A DNA stretch of 14,386 nucleotides, taken from positions 1-14,386 of the forward strand of contig JABDPP010000149.1 of assembly GCA_013042765.1 (NCBI GenBank), read 5' to 3'. The notes under the pieces are model-generated. The model searched no databases. It saw only the letters and a program-made list of their open reading frames with translations, and was not told the DNA's origin. The DNA is from Litoreibacter sp. GTDB lineage: Bacteria > Pseudomonadota > Alphaproteobacteria > Rhodobacterales > Rhodobacteraceae. The translations under genes and the position numbers were made by a program. The first letter of the stretch is position 1; every line of letters starts with the position of its first letter. Shown in pieces: positions 6,761 through 13,562 of the stretch.

Positions 6761-8083
6761 ATGGCACACCCGAAATATGAACCCAAAGGCCTGTCGGTCC
6801 CAAGCGGACGTATTTCGCGCCTTGCCCGTTTCGGGGGGTTGACGGCCAGTGTCGCCGGCAGCATGGCGATAAACGGCGGTCGCCAGCTTGCCTCCGGCCA
6901 GCGCCCGAAGGTCAACGACCTTCTCCTGACACCAGCAAACGCGGCCCGGTTTACACAACAACTGGCCCAGATGCGCGGAGCCGCGATGAAGATCGGTCAG
7001 CTCATGTCGATGGAAGCCAGCGACTTCCTGCCGCCGGAGATGGCAGAAGTCCTCGCCCATCTGCGCGCTGATGCCCATTACATGCCGCCACGGCAACTCA
7101 AGAAGGTCCTGATCGCGAACTGGGGATCTGACTTCCTCAAGAAGTTCGAGAAGTTCGATGTCCATCCGATCGCTGCCGCGTCAATCGGGCAGGTGCACAG
7201 GGCCAAAACAAAAGACGGACGAACACTCGCGATCAAGGTGCAATATCCGGGTGTGCGAAAAAGCATCGACAGCGATGTGAGCAATGTTGCCACGCTCCTG
7301 CGCCTGTCAGGACTCCTGTCCGACGGCATCGATATCGCGCCGTATCTCGAAGAGGCGAAACGCCAGTTGCATGAAGAGGCTGATTATCAGCGCGAAGGGC
7401 AGTGCCTTGCGCAGTTCTCCGGTTTTCTGAACGATACACCGGAATTTATTGTGCCGGATCTGCACGAAGATCTGACCACACGCGACCTGCTGGCGATGTC
7501 TTTCGTAGACGGTGTCGCGATCGAAGTCCTGACCGACGCCCCGCAGGACGAACGCGACCGGGTGATGACGCTCCTGATTGATCTGGTCCTGCGCGAAATG
7601 TTCGAATTCAGCCTCATGCAGACCGATCCCAATTTCGCGAATTACCGCTACGAGCCCCAGACCGGACGGATCATCCTGCTCGATTTCGGTGCCACGCGGA
7701 GTTTCGATCAGGAGCTTGTTGACAACTACCGCACCATGCTCAGAGCAGCGCTCTCCGGTGATCAGGACGCGATCTGCGCCGCTGCCATGGAAATTGGGTT
7801 TCTGGACGAGAACACTCTTCCAAAGCACCGCGACGCGATGCTGGACATGTTCGAGATGGCCATGGCGCCGCTCAGAACCCCTGGCCTCTTCGACTTCGGA
7901 ACCAACGAAATCGTGACACGTCTACGCGAAGCGGGGATGCAATTGGGCGCGGATCGGGACTTCGCGACCATCCCGCCGATGGATACGCTCTACCTGCAGC
8001 GCAAGATCGGCGGCATCTACCTGCTGGCCAGCCGCCTCGGGGCGCGGGTCGACGTAGCGGGTTTGTTCGCAAAATATGTCTGA
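6761..8083 (+). CDS. ABC1/UbiB-family atypical kinase (AarF/ADCK-like)
   Basis: A 440-residue member of the ABC1 (ADCK/UbiB) family, atypical kinases or ATPases linked to ubiquinone biosynthesis and lipid handling at membranes. Visible signatures are the family-specific KxGQ motif (KIGQ, 77-80), LRADAHYMPP (101-110), the Ala-rich loop AAASIGQVHRA (138-148), the ATP-binding lysine in LAIKVQYPG (Lys159), EADYQRE (206-212), the catalytic-loop equivalent QTDPNFANY (287-295) and the metal-binding DFG (308-310). No C-terminal membrane segments like those of E. coli UbiB are evident; length and motifs fit the shorter ADCK3-like group. The ATG at 6761 is chosen because the in-frame upstream extension to 6548 overlaps tetR and has no family sequence. 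The ribosome site is weak (CCGGAA). The gene is 121 bp after tetR and 120 bp before the next gene, so it may be transcribed alone. The target is unknown. Confidence 0.88.
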   Translation: MAHPKYEPKGLSVPSGRISRLARFGGLTASVAGSMAINGGRQLASGQRPKVNDLLLTPANAARFTQQLAQMRGAAMKIGQLMSMEASDFLPPEMAEVLAHLRADAHYMPPRQLKKVLIANWGSDFLKKFEKFDVHPIAAASIGQVHRAKTKDGRTLAIKVQYPGVRKSIDSDVSNVATLLRLSGLLSDGIDIAPYLEEAKRQLHEEADYQREGQCLAQFSGFLNDTPEFIVPDLHEDLTTRDLLAMSFVDGVAIEVLTDAPQDERDRVMTLLIDLVLREMFEFSLMQTDPNFANYRYEPQTGRIILLDFGATRSFDQELVDNYRTMLRAALSGDQDAICAAAMEIGFLDENTLPKHRDAMLDMFEMAMAPLRTPGLFDFGTNEIVTRLREAGMQLGADRDFATIPPMDTLYLQRKIGGIYLLASRLGARVDVAGLFAKYV

Positions 8084-8162
8084 ACCCGCCTAACATGAGC
8101 TCCACTGTCCCGTTCACATAAAAGGGCTTGGGGAAAACCTGCAAATATGTAGTTCTGGTCCA

Positions 8163-8184
8163 GCCTGCCCGAACCGTCGCAGGC
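8163..8184 (+). repeat. GC-rich hairpin ahead of the ThDP-enzyme ribosome site
   Basis: GCCTGC (8163-8168) and GCAGGC (8179-8184) form a perfect 6-bp stem with a 10-base loop, ending seven bases before the Shine-Dalgarno of the gene starting at 8204. It could influence translation or mRNA stability, but a GC-rich stem of this size is not rare by chance. Confidence 0.3.
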
Positions 8185-8191
8185 ATGGTCA

Positions 8192-8197
8192 AGGGAG
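8192..8197 (+). promoter_or_regulatory. Ribosome binding site supporting a GTG start
   Basis: AGGGAG lies six bases before the GTG at 8204. This supports GTG initiation for the thiamine-diphosphate enzyme, whose family N-terminus (NGAESLVKTF) begins right there. A nearby ATG at 8185 is out of frame. Confidence 0.65.
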
Positions 8198-8203
8198 CGG
8201 GTC

Positions 8204-9751
8204 GTGAACGGCGCTGAATCACTGGTAAAAACTTTCCTCGCAAATGACGTGACCGTGTGTTTCGCGAACCCCGGCACATCGGAAATGCACTTTGTCGCCG
8301 CCCTCGACAACCATCCGGACATGCGCTGTGTGCTTTGCCTGTTCGAAGGCGGAACCTCGGGCGCAGCGGACGGCTATTACAGGATGAGTGGGAAAGTGGC
8401 GGCCACGATGCTGCATCTGGCGCCCGGCTTTGGAAACGCCTTTGCCAATCTGCACAACGCGCGGAAGGCGGGGAGCGGCATCGTCAATGTGATGGGCGAT
8501 CATGCGACCTATCATCTGAAATACGAAAGCCCCCTGCGCGGGAATACCTCCGGCGTCAGTCAGGCAGTTTCCCACTGGACGCGCACGAGTGAGGATGCCA
8601 GCGCGGTCTCAGGCGACGGGGCCGCTGCAATTCGGGCGGCCCGCAGCCGGGGTGGACAGATTGCGACTCTGATCCTGCCCGCGGATACGGCATGGATGGA
8701 GGGGACGGCCCCCCAGATCGCCGCACCGCCGCCCGCCCTGCATCGCTCTGAGCCCGAGAAGATTGCAGCCGCGGCCCGTGCGCTTCGCAGGCCCGGCGCG
8801 GCGCTGATGATCGGCGGCACGGCCGGCCACGGGGCCATGCAGGAGCTGGCAGGGTCCATTGCCCGTGCAACCGGCGCCCGCCTGATGGCCCCTTTGCAGG
8901 TCCCTCGGCTGCGGCGCGGGGCAGGTGCACCGTGCATGGAGAGCCTCGCATATCCGGTCGAGGTAAACCTGACGATACTGGCCGAGGTCAAAGAGCTCGT
9001 TCTTTGCGGCGCAAACCCGCCCGTCAGTTTTTTCGCGTACCCCGGAAAACCGGGCACACCGATACCGCCAGACTGCCGCGTCCAAGCGTTGTGCGCGCCC
9101 GATATGGATATTGAAGGCACCCTCCATGCGTTGGCCGACGCCGTTGGCGCGGACGCAAAAACCGGGACGGAGCGCGTCACGCTGGATCTTCCGGACCTCC
9201 CAAGCGGGCCACTGAGCATCGGGAAGGTGGCAGACGCCCTCGCGGTTATGCTTCCTGAAGACGCGATCCTTGTGAACGAATCCGTCACGTCCACCGCTCC
9301 GCTCCTTCAGGCCACCGCCCACGCGCGAGGCCATGACCTCCTTGTCACGACCGGAGGCGCCATTGGCCAGTGCCTGCCGGCGGCCAGCGGCGCGGCCATT
9401 GCCTGCCCGGACCGGTCGGTCTTTGCGCTCAGCGGCGACGGGTCTGCCATGTATACGCTGCAATCGCTTTGGACGATGGCGCGGGAACGCCTTGATGTGA
9501 CCGTGCTGGTGTTCGCAAATCGCGGCTACCAAATCCTGCGCGGCGAGCTGGCCAATCTCGGCATTGAGCAGGTAGGCCGGAATGCGACCCGAATGTTCGA
9601 TGTTGAGGACCCGACACTGGACTGGTGTTCGCTGGCGAAAGGTCATGGGGTGCCGGCCGCCCGGGCACAGACCTCGGAACAACTCATCGAGGCGTTGAAG
9701 AATGCCAAACAGACTGTTGGCCCCTACCTGATCGAAGTCGCGCTGCCCTAG
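8204..9751 (+). CDS. Thiamine-diphosphate-dependent enzyme, benzoylformate decarboxylase/acetolactate synthase-like
   Basis: A 515-residue ThDP enzyme with the usual three-domain plan: N-terminal PYR domain (about 1-165), central domain (about 185-320) and C-terminal PP domain (about 335-515). Glu48 (in LFEGGTSGAADGYYR) is the ThDP-activating glutamate. The diphosphate/metal motif starts at GDGS (411-414) and ends in ANRGYQ (438-443). Ser26 (in NPGTSE) and His71 (in LHLAPG) align with Ser26 and His70 of Pseudomonas putida benzoylformate decarboxylase (MdlC). The region of that enzyme's second catalytic histidine (His281) reads PPVSFFAYPG (about 272-281) here, with no histidine. Automatic annotation would probably say acetolactate synthase large subunit, but the active site looks more like a 2-ketoacid decarboxylase or lyase. 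The GTG start has a good ribosome site. The gene stands alone between the kinase and a convergent operon whose end is 14 bp away. The substrate is unknown. Confidence 0.82.
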   Translation: MNGAESLVKTFLANDVTVCFANPGTSEMHFVAALDNHPDMRCVLCLFEGGTSGAADGYYRMSGKVAATMLHLAPGFGNAFANLHNARKAGSGIVNVMGDHATYHLKYESPLRGNTSGVSQAVSHWTRTSEDASAVSGDGAAAIRAARSRGGQIATLILPADTAWMEGTAPQIAAPPPALHRSEPEKIAAAARALRRPGAALMIGGTAGHGAMQELAGSIARATGARLMAPLQVPRLRRGAGAPCMESLAYPVEVNLTILAEVKELVLCGANPPVSFFAYPGKPGTPIPPDCRVQALCAPDMDIEGTLHALADAVGADAKTGTERVTLDLPDLPSGPLSIGKVADALAVMLPEDAILVNESVTSTAPLLQATAHARGHDLLVTTGGAIGQCLPAASGAAIACPDRSVFALSGDGSAMYTLQSLWTMARERLDVTVLVFANRGYQILRGELANLGIEQVGRNATRMFDVEDPTLDWCSLAKGHGVPAARAQTSEQLIEALKNAKQTVGPYLIEVALP

Positions 9752-9765
9752 CCTGGCGACGCCGG

Positions 9766-10602
9766 TCAGTTCCCTTTCTTGTCGTCCTTAATACTCATGG
9801 CTTCAAGACCACTACTTCCGAGGCTGACAGAGGCGAACGGACCGCCATGAAGCGTCTGGCCAACATCACTTGGGTTTGCCGGATCCGCTTCTGCAAGAGT
9901 GACTGGCGCGAACTGTTCCGCATTGTCCTTGGGCCGGTAGCCCAGGAATCTCGCAGCGCTGTTGTCCACCGGCGCGCGATCATTGTTGGATACGCCGTAG
10001 ATGATGCTGAACCCGGTGGTCGGTGTATCGATCGCTCTGGTAACCAGCTGGATCAGGTCGTCGTAGCTCAGCCAGCTGCCAAGGGCCCGGGTGTTGGTTA
10101 CTGGGGCGCAGGACAGGATCCGCAGGCACACCGCCTCAAGGCCGCGCTTATCCCAATACATCCGCCCTAGGTCTTCGCCAAAACACTTTGCCAGACCATA
10201 GAACGTATCGGGGCGGTGGGGTGCATCCACGCCGATGCAATCCTGTTTCGGGTGCATCCCGACGGCGTGGATCGAACTGGCATAGACGATCCGTCTGGCC
10301 CCGTGCTGGTAGGCCGCTTCCCAGATGTTGTATGCGCCGATAATATTTGGGCCGAGGATCTGCTCAAACGGTGCCTCATCCGCGATTGCACCGAAATGAA
10401 CGACCATCTCCGCGCCCTCTAGGGCCTCATAGACCTCGTCATAACTTGCGAGATCCGCGCGGATATAGCTCTCCCCGGGATAAAGCGTGCCGATGGAAGG
10501 CGCGATATCGGTGGAGACCAGTTGATCCACCATTTTGGACAGAGGTTCGCGCAGGTGGGAGCCAAGACGGCCGGCTGCTCCAGTCAGAACGAGTTTTTTC
10601 AT
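9766..10602 (-). CDS. NAD-dependent epimerase/dehydratase-type SDR, uronate dehydrogenase-like
   Basis: A 278-residue extended SDR. It has the nucleotide-binding TGAAGRLG (7-14), an NAD-type acidic residue after the second strand (STDIAP, Asp32), NIIGAYNIWEAA (86-97), a catalytic serine in YASSIHAVG (Ser109/110) and the active-site YGLAK pair Tyr135/Lys139. PFEQILGPNIIG, GEDLGRMYWDK, RILSCAP, SYDDLI and GYRPKDNAE are close to the same segments of Agrobacterium uronate dehydrogenase (Udh), which oxidises galacturonate or glucuronate to the aldarolactone. Resemblance to Udh is strong from memory, but many close relatives act on other sugars or alcohols. The neighbours here do not suggest uronate breakdown, so no symbol is given. 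The ATG has a GGGAGAG site. It is the last visible gene of the hyuAB operon, 30 bp after the FAD oxidase gene. Its stop is 14 bp from that of the convergent ThDP gene. Confidence 0.82.
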   Translation of the reverse strand: MKKLVLTGAAGRLGSHLREPLSKMVDQLVSTDIAPSIGTLYPGESYIRADLASYDEVYEALEGAEMVVHFGAIADEAPFEQILGPNIIGAYNIWEAAYQHGARRIVYASSIHAVGMHPKQDCIGVDAPHRPDTFYGLAKCFGEDLGRMYWDKRGLEAVCLRILSCAPVTNTRALGSWLSYDDLIQLVTRAIDTPTTGFSIIYGVSNNDRAPVDNSAARFLGYRPKDNAEQFAPVTLAEADPANPSDVGQTLHGGPFASVSLGSSGLEAMSIKDDKKGN

Positions 10603-10632
10603 CTCAGCTCTCCCAACGTCTGTTCATAGGTT

Positions 10633-11856
10633 TCATATGACCGCCCTCTCTTCAAAGGGTTCATTCCTTTGGATCCGGTCAAAATGGAATGGCGTCAGAT
10701 CCAGGCTCCGATACGCGCCATAGGTCAGAAACTCTGCCGTGCCGCGCCCCATTGCGGGCGATTGCTGCAATCCGTGACCGGAAAACCCGTTGAGGAAAAA
10801 GAAGTTCTCGACCGTCTCATGCGGCCCCATGATCGCGTTATGATCGAAGGTGTTATAGGCGTAGTGCCCCGCCCATTCCGTCACCACCTTGATCGCCTCG
10901 AACTGAGGAACGCGTCCAGCGATAACCGGCCAGATGTGGTTCTCCCAAAGGCTATGATCCATGGCGAAATCGTCATAATCCACTGCAGGATCGTAATCGG
11001 AATGACCGCCAGCCAGATACGTCTCGGGCCCATCCTGGCGCATATGAACACCGGACGGATCAATCGTCAGCGGTAGTTCACGGTCCAGAGGCTTCTCGGC
11101 GGAGAAGATCCAAGTAAACCGCTTGCGCGGTTCAACCGGGATGTCGATCCCCGCCATAGCCGCGACCCGAGCCGCACGCGGGCCTGCCGCGTTCACAACG
11201 GCACCGCAAGATATGACCTCGCCGGATTTCAGGGTCACGCTCTCGACGAGCGTTCCAGCCTCGTTGCGGGTCATTGCAGAAACCTCTCCCGCTACATACT
11301 CAACACCGCGCTCCCGAGCGGAACGCCGCCACCAGTCAAAGACCGTCCCGCCGTCCCAATAGCCTTCATTCACAAGATTGATGCTCCCCAGAACGATGTC
11401 GTCGACATTGTAGAACGGGTATTCGCGCTTGATCTCGTCCGCGTTGAGAAGCCGTGTCCCCGCCCCAGCGGCAAGCTGAACCTTCTGGTTTTCCCGCAGC
11501 ACGTCAGCGAAACCCTCATTATCGGCGAGATACATGTAGCCGTAGCTTTGCACTGTGAGCTCAGGTACAAGTTCGTCGCCCCCGAGGTAGGTGCGAAAGT
11601 TATTCACGAAATCCGCTGCAAACTGCGAAATCCGGACATTCAACTCACGACTGAACTGCTGGCGCATGCAGGAATTGGTGTGGGCCGTTGAGGATTTTTC
11701 GTAGCTGGGGTCCTTTTCGACAACCAGCACGGATCCGTTGAAATCCGGATTGTCAGCAAGAAACCACGCGGTCGACGAACCCATCATCGCCCCGCCAATG
11801 ATAACGACATCATAGCTCGACTTCGCCGGTGCGCTGGAAAACCCTGCAGACCCCAT
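10633..11856 (-). CDS. FAD-dependent amine oxidoreductase (DAO family, sarcosine-oxidase/FOXRED1-like)
   Basis: A 407-residue soluble DAO-family flavoprotein, which typically oxidises a secondary amine or amino acid at the C-N bond. FAD binding is shown by IIGGAMMGSSTA (19-30), the ribose-binding acidic residue in VVEKDP (Glu47), the family segment SSTAHTNSCMRQQF (55-68), VVNAAGPRA near the middle and the C-terminal FLNGFSGHGLQQSPAMGRG, which closes the flavin site. It lacks GcvT domains, unlike the fusion protein in the other operon. The start codon overlaps the hyuB stop by one base (TGATG), so translation is coupled. A GGAG lies about 11 bases upstream, inside hyuB. Next to HyuAB, a role in oxidising the amino acid released by ring opening (as sarcosine oxidase does after N-methylhydantoinase in creatinine breakdown) is plausible but unproven. 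Confidence 0.85.
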   Translation of the reverse strand: MGSAGFSSAPAKSSYDVVIIGGAMMGSSTAWFLADNPDFNGSVLVVEKDPSYEKSSTAHTNSCMRQQFSRELNVRISQFAADFVNNFRTYLGGDELVPELTVQSYGYMYLADNEGFADVLRENQKVQLAAGAGTRLLNADEIKREYPFYNVDDIVLGSINLVNEGYWDGGTVFDWWRRSARERGVEYVAGEVSAMTRNEAGTLVESVTLKSGEVISCGAVVNAAGPRAARVAAMAGIDIPVEPRKRFTWIFSAEKPLDRELPLTIDPSGVHMRQDGPETYLAGGHSDYDPAVDYDDFAMDHSLWENHIWPVIAGRVPQFEAIKVVTEWAGHYAYNTFDHNAIMGPHETVENFFFLNGFSGHGLQQSPAMGRGTAEFLTYGAYRSLDLTPFHFDRIQRNEPFEERAVI

Positions 11857-13562
11857 CAGAATAATTCTCCAAGACTGGCGCGGCGCAGAACGTCTTCTAT
11901 ATCAGCAGCTTCCATTCGGTAGGTATCCCGCGCTGTCTCGGGCGAAATGTATCCCAACGCCAGATCGCGCCGGACGAGCGACAGATCCCGGTCCTCGGGT
12001 CGTCCATAACCACCACCTCCGGGGAAAGACATCATCACCTTGCGGCCATGGGGCACAAATTGCTTGCCCTTGCCCTTCATCTTCGCACCGTCGTCCTGAG
12101 CAATCGTTGTGGCAGCCCCGCTCCCGCCGCCCCGACGCCCCCGCGCCGGATGATCAACCCGGTCGAACATCGCCTGGATATCAAACTCGTGGCCGTCTCG
12201 CGCACCGACCTCCATGAATTGCCCTAGCCCGCCGCGATGCGTACCCGCGCCGCCGCTGTCCGGGCGCAGTTCCTTGCGCCAGATAATCACCGGGCCGACC
12301 TGCTCGGTGGCCTCGACAGGCATTGTCATAACGCCAGACGGGAAGGCGGTTGCATTCATCCCATCGACTCCGGGACGCGCCCCGGAACCGCCAGAATTGA
12401 ATGTGAGAACCTCCGCCCGCACTGCATGGGGTGGAGCAACAGCATCCGCGCGCGGCCGCAAAGAGACCTGGAAGTTGCACAAACAACCAGCGCCCTCGGC
12501 AGGGACTGTGCCGGGCAGGATCTTGTCGAGCGCGTGATAGATCGTGTCTGGCAACATATGACCGATGACGTGCCGCAGCGCCACCGGAGCCGGGTGCATC
12601 GCGTTCAAGATCGATCCTTCGGGCGCCGATATCTCGAACGGGGCCAGCGAGGCCGCATTGTTCGGGATCTCGGGCGCAATCGCGCACTTGAGCGCGTAGC
12701 AGGCATAGGCCTTCGTGTAGACGAGCGGGACATTTATCCCCTTCTTGTCGACCGGGGAGGTCCCGGCGAAATCGCACAAGACCCGGTCGCCTTTGAACGA
12801 AACCTTCACATTCAGATTGATGGGCCTGTCATAGCCGTCGATCTGCATGCCGCCGCTTGCTTCGGCTTCCGGCAGAGCTGCGATGCTCTCAAGCGTGGCT
12901 TTCCGGGAATTTTCTAGAATGAATTCGGAGATGCCGCTGAGGTCGGCTAGACCGAACTCGGCCATCATGTCGATGAGGCGGCGATGCCCGATCTCGTTGC
13001 AGGTCGCGAGCGCGTAGATATCGCCGACAAGCTGGTCCGGCTCGCGTACATTACCCCGAATGATCCGGATAAGAGTGCGATCAACTTCACCCCGCTCCGC
13101 AAATTTCATAATCGGGATGTAGAGCCCCTCTTCGTAGACGGAATTCGCGTCGGCTCCGAACCCACGACCCCCGATATCGACGACATGTGCCGTACAGGCG
13201 AAGAAGCCGACAAACCGGCCTTTATGAAACGAGGGGCTAACCACGGTAATATCGTGCAGATGGCCCGTACCCTCCCAGGGGTCATTGGTGATGTAGACAT
13301 CCCCCTCGAGGATATTGTCGCGGCCGATCCGGCGGATGAAATGGGCCACCGCCTCTGCCATGGCGTTGACATGCCCGGGCGTGCCAGTGACGGCCTGCGC
13401 CAGCATCGCGCCGTCTTCATTGTAGACCCCGGCGGAGAGATCGCCTGCCTCGCGCACGGATGTCGAAAAAGCCGTGCGTACCAGCGCCTGCGCCTGTTCC
13501 TCCACGACGGAGATCAGCCGATTCCACATCACCTGGTAAGCCACTGTCGAGATTTCAGGCAT
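11856..13562 (-). CDS. hyuB: Hydantoinase/oxoprolinase beta subunit (HyuB family)
   Basis: A 568-residue HyuB-family protein. With HyuA it forms the ATP-dependent hydantoinase/N-methylhydantoinase/5-oxoprolinase-type enzymes and the related acetone carboxylase and caprolactamase. Residues NDPWEGTGHLHD (93-104), with His101, His103 and Asp104, and AHVVDIGG (125-132), with His126 and Asp129, give the conserved putative metal-binding set. The C-terminal half has DFAGTS, the RPDSGGAGTHRGG block and PGGGGYG. The ATG at 13562 is chosen over an in-frame extension to 13874, because the extension lies inside hyuA and has no family sequence; a GGGAGAG site also precedes 13562. The start overlaps the hyuA stop by eight bases and the stop overlaps the oxidase start by one, so the operon is tightly coupled. 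The family spans several cyclic amide substrates, which sequence reading alone cannot separate. Confidence 0.9.
   Translation of the reverse strand: MPEISTVAYQVMWNRLISVVEEQAQALVRTAFSTSVREAGDLSAGVYNEDGAMLAQAVTGTPGHVNAMAEAVAHFIRRIGRDNILEGDVYITNDPWEGTGHLHDITVVSPSFHKGRFVGFFACTAHVVDIGGRGFGADANSVYEEGLYIPIMKFAERGEVDRTLIRIIRGNVREPDQLVGDIYALATCNEIGHRRLIDMMAEFGLADLSGISEFILENSRKATLESIAALPEAEASGGMQIDGYDRPINLNVKVSFKGDRVLCDFAGTSPVDKKGINVPLVYTKAYACYALKCAIAPEIPNNAASLAPFEISAPEGSILNAMHPAPVALRHVIGHMLPDTIYHALDKILPGTVPAEGAGCLCNFQVSLRPRADAVAPPHAVRAEVLTFNSGGSGARPGVDGMNATAFPSGVMTMPVEATEQVGPVIIWRKELRPDSGGAGTHRGGLGQFMEVGARDGHEFDIQAMFDRVDHPARGRRGGGSGAATTIAQDDGAKMKGKGKQFVPHGRKVMMSFPGGGGYGRPEDRDLSLVRRDLALGYISPETARDTYRMEAADIEDVLRRASLGELF

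Noticed and set aside
8084..8203. Sigma-70 promoter for the ThDP gene
   Set aside because: No pair of hexamers with acceptable spacing could be found; a promoter may exist but is not supported by eye.
8609..9682. Long minus-strand open frame (357 codons) opposite the ThDP gene
   Set aside because: A high-GC antisense shadow; its translation is rich in Arg/Gly without any domain, while the plus strand has clear ThDP motifs.
9752..9765. Bidirectional terminator between the convergent genes
   Set aside because: Only 14 bp separate the stops and I see no stem followed by a T-run there.
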